Assembly: GCF_002878395.1 (NCBI RefSeq)
Contig: NC_061121.1
Coordinates: forward strand, 42,553,935-42,617,934
Direction of reading: 5' to 3'
DNA length: 64,000 nucleotides
From: Capsicum annuum
Taxonomy: Eukaryota > Streptophyta > Magnoliopsida > Solanales > Solanaceae
The position numbers and the translations under genes were made by a program. This document shows positions 47,530 through 59,900 of this stretch, one piece after another. A model generated the notes under the pieces. The model saw only the letters and a program-made list of their open reading frames with translations. It made no database searches and was not told where the DNA came from. Each line of letters begins with the position of its first letter. Position 1 is the stretch's first letter.

Positions 47530-49667
47530 TATCACATCCCGAACTGGGGCCCTGGCCATGATGAGCATCCCGAATGATGGAGGCCCGAGTGCCCTTCTAC
47601 ATCTGTTAATTATGCATAATACTCGAATAATAAATAAAAAATGTGGTATTATAATAAATGGAATCATGTTCATAAATCTAGAATCTGTTCGACAGTACAA
47701 AAAATAAGTTTTTTAATAGCTAAACAACATCTTTCTCAGTCTGCGAAATCTCTGCTACATAAGACATCGATAACTTGTTTGAATCTGGGACAAGGCCCCT
47801 AGTGGACCTACCCAAATTAAATCACAAATGACTGAAAAAAAATAGGCCTTCCAAAATAAAGAAGGTTCACCAACTGCACATACTTCTCTTCTATCGAAAT
47901 AAGTCTACGGCTTAGCAGGACCTCTAGACTGAGCCTCGGACCTTGAAAGGTAGGGGGTCAATACAATTATACTGGTACTCAGATAAATCTAAAATAATAC
48001 ATTTATATATATAAAATAAATGAGAGCAATTCATGAAAACATCATGCATGATATAGTTTAAAACACATGGGCATTCTTTGATAATCATAAGACCTTCTTA
48101 TCGATGTATTCCTATACTTTGTGTTACTTCTGAGCTGGGTAGTACACCCTACATATCTGCTACCCCACGGGCTATATGGAATTCGCCCTTAACTCGGTGG
48201 CTAGGCCCCCAACCCAAGTTCACCGTAAGGGTTAGAGTATCTGAATCTGCTACGCCACAGGGCCATCGCCAGTGTACAATAATAATATACCCATCTTGGC
48301 AAAACACAATTTCGGGAAATGAGTTTTATGGCTCATGCCTTATTCCGGTAATCACCTAATATCTCTTAATACTATTTTTTAACATGTTCTAACCATACGT
48401 CTTTCTGAAATCAAATTCTGAAATTTGAAGCAAAAATCTGTATCTTTAATCTGTTCTAAATCTGCTATAGCATTATCTAAATTTGGTATTGTTATACCAA
48501 GACTTGCAAGTCATGATTCTAAGCCAAAAGTCATATTATAGTTTTATCTTTCAAAACATATAGTTCAGACCACCATACTTCCAATAATTCAAGAAGATTC
48601 ATTCTTCAATATATTTATCAAACTATGCAAAAATCATTCTTTTCAATCATTTTACAAACATATGGTGGTCATATATTCTTGGAAAACCATGCAATTTTTT
48701 AATTATATATATATATTCAACATTTATCAATATGCAAAACCTCCCTCTCATCAATTTGAAAATCAACCTAAAATCATTCAACATTAGTTAAGAACATTGA
48801 TGTCATGCTTCTAAATAACATTTTTCAACTCATAACATTCTAAAATCAAGTTGTAATATGAGAGGGAGGGTAAATAGTCATGCTCTCAATTAAATATTCA
48901 CATCAATTTCATACATACATATATAAGATTACAAATCAATTTGGGGGAAAGGCCTCAATACCAAAACAATAATTCCATTTAAGAGTTCATAATTCATGAA
49001 TTCTAAACTTTAAATTATATTCAAAGTGTTTAAACCAGCCCATGTAGTTTTAGGAAAACCCCACATATCTTATTTTGTCTAGTAGAGGGAGAGGAACCCG
49101 AAACACACCTTAGTTCTTGAAATTATTGGCTTTAATGGTGAGTTCTTGGTCTTTGGGGAAGGAGCTAGGGTTTCGAGAGGAAAAGTAGTTTTTTGATATT
49201 ATGAGCCCTCAATACGCATAAATTTCTTGCTATGTAGAGTTATGAAAAGGAAAAAAGACTAAGTTACCCTCCCTAAGGCCGATTTATTTAAAAAAAGATT
49301 GTGAACTGGGTACCAACACGTTACCCAATGTGACGCATCGAGATTGCATCGGTCCACTATTTCATTGACGCTATCATCAATGTGGCGTATCAACTTTGCA
49401 TCAAGCCACTATTTTCAAAATCCCAATACCACTCTAACAATGTCTGAAAATTCCAAAACTTCTCTGAGACATCCCCTTCACTCTTCGAACATGAATCAAC
49501 TCAAAAATTGATACCTCTAGGTTGGGAAAATCAAATTAAACATCACACAAGATTAGGAGCTTAAAATATGACTAAGTCCTTCTTCACACTTAGAAAAATT
49601 TCAAGTTGCTGGCCTCTCAAACCTATTTCTAGGTGACATCAAGTCGAGAAAAACTAGGGGTGTTACA
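47530..49667 (-). repeat. 5' LTR of inserted chromovirus
   Basis: 2138 bp. On the minus strand it starts TGTAACACCCC and ends GGGATGTGATA. It differs from the 3' LTR by many transitions and a few small deletions, so the insertion is old. Confidence 0.9.
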
Positions 49668-52600
49668 CTGACTCCATATTTTTCCAATAAGTTCTTGAAC
49701 CAATAATTCACAAAATACGTTCCGACATCACTAATGATTGATCTGGATGTGCCAAAATAAGAGAATATATTTTTCTTGACAAATTTTATCACCACTCTAG
49801 CATCATTAGTGGGAAGTGCTATAGCCTCTACCCACTTGGACACATAATCTACAACCACCAAAATGTATAGATTACCATTCGATGGTGGAAACGGTCCCAT
49901 AAAATCTATACCCCACACATCAAAAATTTCCACTTCAAGGATATTATTCAGGGGCATTTCATGGTGCCTTGAGATAGTTCCGATTCTCTGGCATTGATCA
50001 CATGCTCTCACATAAGCAATAGTATCTCTGAACAATGTTGCCTAAAAGAAACTAGACAGTAATGCCTTTTGTGTTATCCATTCACCTTCATGACAACCTC
50101 CATAAGGTGATGAATGACAACTTTCTAGCATCTGTTTGAATTCAGCTTCTGAAATATATCTTCTCATTATTCTATCAGCACCTTATTTGAAAAGAGAAGG
50201 CTCATCCCACATGTATAAGCGAGAATCACGGAACATCTTCTTTTGTTGACTTGTGGCATCTGGAGGATAAATACTACTAAATAGCAATTTAACTATATCA
50301 ACATACCATGGGACCTCTACTACATCCAGTGCCATAAAATGTTGATCCAGAAAATACTCCCAAATACATAAGGTATCATCAGTAATATGAGCATGACTCT
50401 CAACCCTCGATAAGTGGTCAACCACTTGATTTTTGCTTACTTTCTATCACGAACCTTCAAATTAAATTCTTGGATTAGAATAATCCCTCTGATTAACCTC
50501 AAATTTGCATCTTTTTTGTTGAACAAATACCAGATGATAGCATAATTTGTATGAACAATTACCTTCATACCCACCAAATACGCTCCAAACCTGTCAAATA
50601 CATATATAAGTGTCAGCATCTCTTTCTCTATGACAGTGTAATTAATCTGGGTTGTATCTAAGGTTTTACTAGCATAATAAATGGAGTGAAACACCTTATC
50701 TTTGTGCTACCCTAGTACTGATCCAACAGCTACATTACTTGTGTCATATATCAGCTCGAATGGTAGTTCCCAATGAGGAGCGAGTAGGATGGGTGCTTTT
50801 GTCAATTTTTTATTCAAATTCTCAAATATTTTCTAACACTCGACCCCTAATTAGAACATTACCTATTTCTCTAGAAGCCTACATATGGGACTTGCTATCT
50901 TCGAGAAGTCTTTGATAAAACATCTGTAAAACCCCACATGTCCAAAAAAGCTTCTCACACCTTTCACTGACATTGAATATGGTAGCTTTTCAATGACCAT
51001 CATTTTTGCTCTATCCACTTTTAGTAATCTTTGTGACCCTTTATGACCAAGGACGATACCCTCTTTGACCAAAAAGTGGAATTTTTCCGAATTCAAGACT
51101 AAGTTCGTCTCCTTACATCGAGCCAAGACCCTATTTAAGTTTTGCAAACGCACATCAAATGAATTACCAAAAATAGAAAAATCATCCATAAATACCTTGA
51201 CAAAATCCTCCACTATATCATAGAAGATAACCATCTTGCATCTCTAGAAAGTCGCTAGTGTGTTCAATAGACCAAAGGGCATACGTATGAATATATAGGT
51301 GCCATAGGGAAAGGTGAAGATTATCTTCTCTTGATCTTCTATCTCTATGGCTATCTAATTATAGCCTAAATACCCATCCAGAAAGTAATAATATTCATGT
51401 CCATCCATCTTGTCCAATATTTGATCAATAAAAGAAATAGAATAGTGATCCTTTTGAGTGGCATCATTTAACTCCCTGTAATCTATATAGATCCTTCACC
51501 CAGTCAATGTACGAGTTAGAATCAACTCATTATTCTCATTAGGCAGAATAGTCATCCCTTTTTTCTTTGGAACACATTGCACAGGACTAGCCCATTTACT
51601 AGCTGAGATAGGATAAATTATCCCAGCATCAAACCACATAATGACTTTTTTTCAAACTACTTCTTTCATAATAAGATTTAGTCTTCTCTGATATTGCATA
51701 CTTTTTTTGTATCCCTCCTCCATAAATATTTTGTTCATACAGAAGGTAGGATTAATTCCTTGAATATACGGCATTTGCTATCAATTGCCTTCTTCCTTCT
51801 CTTCAACACTATCAATGCGTCTCTCACCTGCACATTAGATAAACCTACAGATAGAATAACAGGTAAAGTATCATCCTCACTAAGAAAAAAATATTTAAGA
51901 TAAGATGGTAGAGCCTTAAGCTCTAGCTTTGGTTCTTCTTCAGTAGATACCTTGGGAGAGGGACTAAGAGGTCTATTTAAAGGCTCAAATTTAGTCTTTT
52001 TTGTAATAATTCTTGCCACAGCCAGAATCTAAACCATTTCAACTACTTCAATATCAGTAAAAAGATCATATCCCTCTAATGCTTGTTCCAAGGGATCCTG
52101 GGATATAATAAGGTAAAAGTCAGACTCAAGATCCAAGACTGAGATAACAGAGAGTTCTTCGTACACTACAGACAGCTTTATTTCCTTATATACATCAAAT
52201 ACGTCAACCTTGAGTAGCCATAATCTGCTTCAGTATCTCTTTAATGTTGCTTGTTTGAGTTGTGGCTTGATTTTCTAGAACATGTTGCTGCTAATTTTGA
52301 TTGAATGGCCCACAGTATTAATTTGCATCTGTGGCTGATTTCTACCTCATGAGAAATTAGAAAGATTCTACCAGTTAGGATTATAAGTATTTCCAAAGTT
52401 CTAATGTCCTTGCCGATAAGAATTTCCCATATAATTAACAGACTCTAGATTAGTCGTACATGCATCTGTTGTATGATCACTGTTTCCATATACCTCACAC
52501 CATGTTTAAGCCTGATAAACTATATTTATTATTGGTATGGACTGTGTGGTCCCTAGATTCATATTGTTGAACTGCATAGTTATCTGATTCTGTAGTGCAA

Positions 52601-53395
52601 CAATCTATGTTGATACAGCCATAAACTGATCAACCTCCAGCCTCTCTACAACCTTCTTTGGAGCACTCCTTCTTGTATCAACATACTACTCAGGATTCTC
52701 TTATGAAATCTAATTCAGCAGTGTGTACAATTTGTCATACGTCTTCTCTAGTATTTGTCCACCTACTACTAAATCTAGGAGAATCTTGGTGTTTGACTCA
52801 AAACCCTCAATGAAAGTATGTACTAACACATCATTAGTTTGATGATAGTGAGGGCAATTTCTGAGCATAGACTTGAGTCTTTCCAAGCTTGTTAGAGATT
52901 CTCTCCATCTTTCTACCTAAAATTTATAATATCACTTCTTAAATATGTTGTATTCCCAGATGGAAAGAATTGAATAAGGAATTTTTTAGCTAGATCATCC
53001 CAGGAAGTGATGGAATTTGATGGTTCAATATTTAACCACATCTTTACTTCCCCTAATGGAGAAAATGGGAAAAGAGTCAGTCTGACGTAATTAGTAGATT
53101 CCTCAGTAGGAATATAGGTTTCACTAATATTAAGGAAGTTCTGTATATGCTATTATGGGTACTCATGGGATAAACTTGTAAACTGCTTACTCGTGTGCAA
53201 GAGGTTCACCATATTTTTCTTTAATTCAAATCCACTACCCATAGATGGCTTGCAAATATTATTAGTAGCATTGTTCATAAGTGGGATTGCCACTTCACAA
53301 ATAGGTCTAGCTTCTACTCTATTTACAAGAGCAATTGGAACCACCGAAGTTGGAGCGACAGGAGCAACAGGAATATGATTCACCTAATCTACCAT
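49668..53395 (-). pseudogene. Athila-like gag-pol polyprotein (first part)
   Basis: Gag start MVD-stop-VNHIPVAPVAP (53395), GSGFELKKNMVNLLHTS, then a broken retrotransposon gag region to about 52.6 kb. Before RT: PKLELKALPSYLKYFFL and VLKRRKKAID (52019-51735). RT: MPFGLLNTLATF, VEDFVKVFMDDFSIFGNSF with FMDD intact, KGVRSFFGHVGFYRCFIKDF (51234-50863). RNase H: IYYASKTLDTTQINYTVIEK and VIVHTNYAIIWYL (50694-50437). Integrase zinc-binding and core: [49 protein letters not shown] (50035-49668). Stops separate the blocks. The last codons LLEKYGVS abut the inserted chromovirus. Confidence 0.85.
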
Positions 53396-53604
53396 TTAAA
53401 TATGTTGAATTGGGTATTGAAGTGTTGTTGCCCTTCGCCTTTAATGAAATATCCATTCCAATTCTGAATAAGGCTCAACCAATTCTCTTTCTCTTGGTAG
53501 TAAATACGTCACTTTTCCTACAAAAGTCAGGCACTAATATCAAGTTGTTAACACTTACATTTATTATCAAAAGCAAAGATTTAGAAAATTACTAATAATT
53601 TGAG

Positions 53605-53622
53605 TCTCCGACAATGGCACCA
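53605..53622 (-). other. primer binding site, tRNA-Asp type
   Basis: On the minus strand TGGTGCCATTGTCGGAGA differs at four positions from TGGCGCCGTTGCCGGGGA, the site I recall for Athila/Tat elements. It lies six bases after the end of the LTR-like block. Confidence 0.75.
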
Positions 53623-53628
53623 AAAACC

Positions 53629-54679
53629 TGTTGCGGTCCATCGCACATGCAAGTGCACGTGATCGTACAAGTAATATAGTGACTAACAAGAATCGGATAT
53701 CGTACCTACAAGTACTACTTGATTAGTAATTTACTTAACTTTAGTTCTGACAATATTATATTCAAGTGTTTCAGAGTATCAAAATGATTGTAATAATTTA
53801 ATGAATAATTTAATAAATAAATAAACAAATAAATAACAAGGTGTGTCAATCACAAAGTAAGCTAGGTTGTAAACAATAGGAGAGAGAATTTTGGGGTTGA
53901 GTCACTCTTAACAATCCTATAAATCTCCATTCTTATCGTGGTTGTGTTGATTATCGGATTATTGATTTGTAGGGTTTAGATTACGATAAAGGTCTTTCAA
54001 GCCTCTAAACTTCTACCTAAAAGGACATTGTTGATCGGGGAGGCAATAATACATTTAGATGTATTAAGTTATTTTCCTGCATTTGAACCAAACAAGGCTT
54101 CTAGGTATATTCCTATCCTAGCTGCTACTTCAAATCCTTTGTTCTATAAAGGAATAAGAACTTTCTCCTTATATTCTTCGATTTATCGTAATAATTCCAC
54201 TTTCGGGTTCACAAAAGGATTATGGATGTATTTTAATGGTGGCCATTCATTAAAATATTAAGAACAAGATAATAAGAACAACCCATGCAAAAAATCAACA
54301 TTAACCACTCGAAGAGTATCAAAATATAATCATGTGTTTGGTTTAACCCCAGAAAAAGGGTGTTTAGCCACTAATGTTCTAAATTAACATCAAAGAAATA
54401 TAATTAATCCTACCAAAATCAATGTTGAAAGATGAAAAATGAAAGAGCCCTAATAAGACTCTCGTAATTGTTTTTGCCTAGCTTACGTTGACACACGTTG
54501 TTATTTATTTATTTTTTTGTTTGTTAAATTATTCATTAAACTGTTACAATTATTTTGATACTCTGAAACACTAGTAAATTACTAATCAAGTAGTCCTTAT
54601 GGGTATGATATCCAATTCTTTTGAGTCCTTATATTACTTGTATGATCACTTGCACTTGCATGTGCAATTGACCGCAACA
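53629..54679 (-). repeat. LTR-like block with inverted-repeat ends
   Basis: 1051 bp, beginning TGTTGCGGTCC and ending GACCGCAACA. The right end (54487-54679) is an inverted copy of the left end (53629-53872), sharing CTGAAACACT, TTACTAATCAAGTAGT and ACTTGCATGTGC on opposite strands. The core (53873-54486) matches 34290-34890 inverted. It sits where the 5' LTR of the minus-strand Athila element belongs, but such long inverted ends are not normal for an LTR. Confidence 0.7.
54028..54261 (+). CDS. conserved 77-residue open frame antisense to LTR
   Basis: Starts MLIGEAIIHLDVLSYFPAFE and contains GFTKGLWMYFNGG. The partner at 34747-34520 on the other strand shares roughly four fifths of its residues. 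It may be a conserved antisense frame or simply chance survival. Confidence 0.2.
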   Translation: MLIGEAIIHLDVLSYFPAFEPNKASRYIPILAATSNPLFYKGIRTFSLYSSIYRNNSTFGFTKGLWMYFNGGHSLKY

Positions 54680-54839
54680 ATGGTTAGGGGATGGGAGTGC
54701 ATTGGTAATAGTAGGGGAGCATTCTTTATTTGTGTCTAAAGTTTCTTATTCATGGAGTTGAATGTTATGTATGATTTTGGATGGATAGTTTTTAGTATTA
54801 TCTTTTGGCTGTGGTATTATCTTGTGGCCAGCGATTTTA

Positions 54840-55007
54840 GTTTATTTTGCATATTGAACTAGTTTATATGAATTTATGTTTTGTGTTTGTTATACTGTTA
54901 TCGTTCCTAAGTCGGGGGTCTATGGAAACAGTTTCTCTACTTCACCTGAGGTAGTGGTATGGTCTGCATACACTCTATCCTTCCCGAACCACACTATGTA
55001 GGAATAC
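54840..55007 (+). mobile_element. LINE/SINE 3' tail fragment
   Basis: AAACAGTTTCTCTACTTCAC, GAGGTAGTGGTATGGTCTGC and ACACTCTATCCTTCCCGAAC match the 3' end motif of Solanaceae RTE LINEs and the SINEs that share it. The usual TTG-repeat tail is missing because the next LTR begins at 55008. Confidence 0.55.
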
Positions 55008-56150
55008 TATCACGACCCGAACCAGGGCCTGGCCGAGACGTGTATCTCAAGTCCAACGTGGACCAGAGATTACCCCCTTCACCTAATAGAACCAACACAA
55101 CATCCCCAAATGTTAGATGAATTTCAAACATATAACAAGATAGTGTATAATAGAACTTATGATAACTCATGATATGTCTATACCAACAACCGGTAAACGA
55201 ACAACCGTCTGTCACCAAAATAATCGACCTAGCCACCCAAGTCCACAGTAATCTGACAAATCCTCTATAAAACTGAAAGTCAATAAAATATCGGGAAATG
55301 CCCCCAATAATAGCTAAAACCAATATCGAAAGAGTTAGTCAACTCATAAAAAAGAACCACAACATAAAATAGGGTCTTCCAAAATAATGTTAAAACGACA
55401 ATCGTTATTAAGTGGTTAAAGTATTCTATTGGTGTGGGAGCTCACCGCTTCAACCTGAATCGCTAACTAATTCCGAATCCAACTCACTGAGTAGGAGATA
55501 TAAAAGTGGGGTCGGTTCCTGTATCGTGTAGGGATACAGAGCCCCAATATGGTTAGGATTTGGAGCGCTAGCATATAGCTCGGTGATAGAGGAATAAAAT
55601 AATGCCATGGTAATAGTTCAAAACTAATATAAATTTTAGTGCAGAATATCATATACATATACATATATAATAACACATGCTGGGGTAGGGAGCAAGGCTT
55701 AGCATCAACTTCAAAAACGTTAACCTGGGCTCTGTAGAATCATTATTATATAACAAGGCACCCACAGGCTAAATTGGCCCTAAATCTCCTCTAGCTGAAA
55801 GTGCCCCAGTGCGTGTAGCCACAAGAATTAGAGAATATCCAAGTTTGTATATGCCTTTATGGGGGACTCAAACCTCCCTGCATAATTCAAGGTAACTTAA
55901 GCACAAATGTATACAACATAGGAGCTCCAGCCACAAGAATTAGAGAATATCCAAGTTTGTATATGCCTTTATGGGGGACTCAAACCTCCCTGCATAATTC
56001 AAGGTAACTTAAGCACAAATGTATACAACATAGGGGACTCGAACCTTCCATTCGTATATTCAATACGGGAGACTCAAGCCTCTCGTTCATTTAGACACCC
56101 GTACTGATAGAGTGGTTTCCAGTGTTAGTCCTTTAGGACCTCCAATTCAA
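55008..56150 (-). repeat. Ty3/Gypsy LTR fragment
   Basis: Begins TATCACGACCCGAACCAGGG, the outer-end motif of large Solanaceae Gypsy LTRs (compare 40329 and 47530). It does not match 60580-62400. It probably continues at 63237 beyond the element inserted between 56151 and 63236, since both junctions share CAATTCAATTT. Confidence 0.5.
55817..56034. repeat. exact 106-bp duplication (period 112)
   Basis: The segments 55817-55922 and 55929-56034 are identical by eye, starting AGCCACAAGAATTAGAGAAT and separated by AGCTCC. Perfect identity inside an otherwise decayed LTR indicates a recent event. Confidence 0.95.
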
Positions 56151-56907
56151 TTTAAATCATGAACATTCATAAATACACAAATCTTGGATTTTGAAAAGAG
56201 ATTCTTGAGCTTCATGGGTGAAAGAGACCCATTAATCAACACATGACATACCTGGGTTGTGAGTTTCTTAAAGTTCTTGGACTTAAAGAACTTAAAATTC
56301 TTAGTTTCTTGAAGAAGGATTTGGATCTTGTTCTTGGGGATTATCTTTGAGAGAAAACCCTAATTTGATGTTTTAGATGGATAATGAACTTATGAGCCCT
56401 GATCTGATATAATTAGAGGTTAAAACGAGTAGAAAAAGACCCAAATACCCTTTGAAAAATGACTTTAAATTAACTGAATGATCTATACGACAGTGGGTGT
56501 GATGGTCCATCATGGGTCGACGGTCCGTCGGTCCTGACCTTCGCATATGGGCAGAATAGGTGTTCACTGTCTCTGCTGCGATGGCTTGGGCGACAGTCCA
56601 TTACTAGCTTGATAGTCCATCGGCCTGAGCCATCGCCCTTAGGCAAAAAGTTATCTTACTGCCTTTACTGCGATAGTTTGGGCGACGGTCCATCACTAGC
56701 TCAATAGTTCTTTGGCCCTCATCATCGTACCTAGGTAGTTTTGACTTCTTTCTGTAAAACGGCCATAACTTTCTACCCCGATATCGGATTTGGATGAAAT
56801 TGGTATCATTGGAAATCTAATTCAATTTTCCATATGACAAAAAGTAAAAATCTTAAAAATTCTACATATATAATATTAGATTCATATTTCAAAGTAAGTT
56901 TCTAACA
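56151..56907 (-). repeat. 3' LTR remnant of third Gypsy element
   Basis: Matches 62402-63167 closely (CATGGGTGAAAGAGACCCAT, GAAGAAGGATTTGGATCTTG, ACCCTAATTTGATGTT). It stops at TTTCTAACA on its right, where integrase sequence begins abruptly. Confidence 0.8.
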
Positions 56908-59900
56908 ACTAGGCTTCTGATGCTCTATCTTAACCTGCTGACATATAGAGTACTTAGTCACAAAATCTGAAACATCTCTCTTCATTCCTCTACACCAATA
57001 GATTTCCTGTAAGTCACAGTACATCTTTGTGGCCCCTAGATGAATAGAGTAGCACGCACCATGCGCTTCTGCAAGAATTTGCTCCCTTAAGTCATCTACA
57101 CCTGGAACATACAGATGACCCAAAAAATGCAATACAACATCTCCCCCTTAGGAGAAAACCTCTACCTTCTGATCCTTGACTGACTCTTTTAACTTGATAA
57201 GGCTGGGATTTATATCTTGCTTTTCTTTAACCTCAGAAACTAGAGATGATTTTGAACTACTCTTAACCCATATGTCACCCTCTTCTAAATCGACTAAGCG
57301 AACGCCTAGTCTGGCAAGCTAATGTATTTCCTGAGCTAACTTCTTCTTACTGTCCTCACCATAAGAAATACTACCCATAGACAGTCTAATGAGAGCATCG
57401 CCCTCAACACTGGCCTTGTCCGAATAATAAAGGACACTCATGTCATAATCTTTCAAGAGCTCTAACCACCTTCTCTGATGAAGAATGAGATCTTTCTGAG
57501 AAAAGACATACTGAAGGCTCTTACGATCTGTGAACACATCTATATGAACCCTGTATAGATAATGCCTCCAAATCTTCAAGGAAAATACTATGACTGTTGA
57601 CTTAAGATCATGAGTAGGATAATTCTTCTCATGGGGTTTAAGTTATCTAGATGCGTAGGCTATAACCTTACCATGTTGAATGAGGACACAACCTAAACCT
57701 ACTCTTGATGCATCATAATACACTACGAACTCATCTAGACTATCTGGAAGAGCTAAGATTGGAGCTGAGGTGAGTCAAGTCTTCAACTCTTAAAAACTCT
57801 TCTCGTAAGGATCTTACCACTGAAACTTGACTTTCTTCTGAGTTAATCTGGACATAGGGGATGAAATAGAACGAAATCCCTTAACAAACCATCTGTAATA
57901 GCCATCCAAACCCAAGAAACTCCTGATAGCTAATGGAGATACAGGGTGAGGCTAGTTTCTTACTACTTCAATCTTTTGAGGATCAACTCTAATGCCATCA
58001 CCGAAAATGATATGACCAAGAAATACTACTGACCTTAGCCAAAATTCACACTTACTAAATTTGGCGAACAACTGATGATCTCTGAGAGTCTGAAGCACGA
58101 TTCTGAGATGGCCTGCATGATCACGCTAACTGTGGAAATAAACAAAAATGTCATCTATGAAGACTATGACAAACATGTCCAAGTACTGCTTGAACATATG
58201 GTTCATAAAGTCCATGAAAGCTGCTGGGGCATTGGAATACCAAAGGACATAACTAAGAATTTAAAGTGACCATACCGAGTATGGAAAGCTATTTTTGGAA
58301 TGCCACATTCTCTAACTCTGAGCTGATGATAGATTGACTTAAGGTCTATCTTAGAGAAATAGCTGGCACCCTAAAGTTGGTCAAACAAGTCGTCAATTCT
58401 AGGAAGTGGATACTTGTTATTGACCATGACTTTGTTGAGCTGATGGTAGTCTATACACATTCTGATAGAACCATCTTCTTGCGCATGAATAAGACCGGTA
58501 CGCCCCATGGGGACACACTGGACCTGATGAATCCCTTATCTAAGAGATCCTTCAATTTCTCCTTCAATTCTCTGAGTTCTACTGGTGTCATTCTGTATGG
58601 AAGAATAGATATAGGCTGAGTATCTGGAAGAAGATCAATGCCGAAGTCTATTTCCTTTTGAGAGAAATTCTTAGAAGATCTTTGGAAAAGACATCTGAAT
58701 ATTCATTTATAACTGGGGCTGATTCAAGACTAAGAGTTTCATAACTAGTGTCTATAACTCAAATAAGATGATAGACACATCCTTTAGATATCATTTTCCT
58801 TGCTCGAAGGTAGGAAATAAGCCGACCTCTAAAAGCTAAAGTACTACCCCTCCACTCTAGGATGGGTTTATTCAAAAATTGGAACTGGACTATTCTATTT
58901 CTGCAGTTGATTGTGGCATAGCAGGAATGAAGCCAATCCGTGCCGAGAATGACATCAAAATCAGTCATCTCTGATTCAACTAAATCTGCTGAGGTGACTT
59001 TCTGAAATATCACAATCAGACAGTTCTTATATACTTATTGGGCTATGATAGTTTTACCAACTAGGGTAGATACCTAAAAAGGCTTTGCTAGAATTTTAGG
59101 ACTGACTCTGAAATTAACTGCTATATATAGGGAGTAACAAAAGATAAAGAAGCTCCTAAATCTAGCAAAGCGTAAACATGCACATGAAAGATTTGTAACA
59201 TACCAGTAACCACATCAGGAGAATTTTCCTAATCTTTCTAGGACTGGAGAGCATAAAGTTGATTTAGGCGTTGCCCACTAGTAGCACTAGAGGTGGCACC
59301 CTGCTTATTTGGGCGACCGGACTGAGCTGGGGAATGGTTCTGCTGACCCTGATAACCTAACTGGGGACAATCTCTAACTCTTTGGCCTAGCTTTCCATAT
59401 CTAAAATAGACATCGCTACCAGCACTGCAAACACCCTTGTGGTTCTTACCACAAGTCTGACAAAAAGGATTAGTTCGGGCATTGCTGACACTGCCCTGAG
59501 ACTTAGAGCCTGGCACTCTATCTCTATTACCATCCATGAACTTAAGAGATAGAGCACTAACTGAAGAAAGAGATGGAACTTCTGACTTAGGCTGAGCAAA
59601 GTTGAAATTATCTGTCCTTGCTCTCTTATTCTACTTCGTCCTTATCTTAATCTTTTGCTCCTCCATCTTTTGAGCATGAGTCATAAGCCTGACTTAAGTC
59701 ATGTCACTATTCAACATTGTAGACCTACACTCATTGACCACACTATCATTCACCCTAGAAACAAACTTACTCATCTAGGCCCTGCTATCTGGAACCACAT
59801 GAGAAGCATATCTAGCTAATTGGGTAAACTTAAGAGAATACTCTTTCACCAATATGTTTCCCTACCTGAGGTTGATCAATACTAACACCTTATTTTCTCT

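Larger units (their letters stand above)
40329..49667 (-). mobile_element. complete chromodomain-type Ty3/Gypsy element inserted in Athila integrase
   Basis: It is 9339 bp, read on the minus strand. The 5' LTR is 49667-47530, the primer site 47525-47514, the polyprotein 47259-42573, the polypurine tract about 42519-42507 and the 3' LTR 42506-40329. Near-identical flanks, CTAAC (40324-40328) and CTGAC (49668-49672), are the 5-bp target duplication with one later change. The insertion interrupts the host integrase codon by codon. Domain order and the final chromodomain place it in the chromoviruses (Tekay/Del-like). Confidence 0.9.
39894..54679 (-). mobile_element. Athila-like Ty3/Gypsy element, interrupted by a chromovirus
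   Basis: On the minus strand: LTR-like block 54679-53629, primer site 53622-53605, gag from 53395, pol to 49668, then (after the 9.3-kb insertion) integrase end 40323-39894. The gene in env position (37894-36658) probably belongs to the same element. A 3' LTR in the proper orientation was not found. The related LTR at 34.1-34.9 kb is reversed. Pol blocks with FMDD and the tRNA-Asp-type primer site fit the Athila/Tat branch. Confidence 0.75.

Noticed and set aside
48078..48359. 93-residue frame on +
   Set aside because: LTR sequence, antisense to element transcription and not preserved in the partner LTR.
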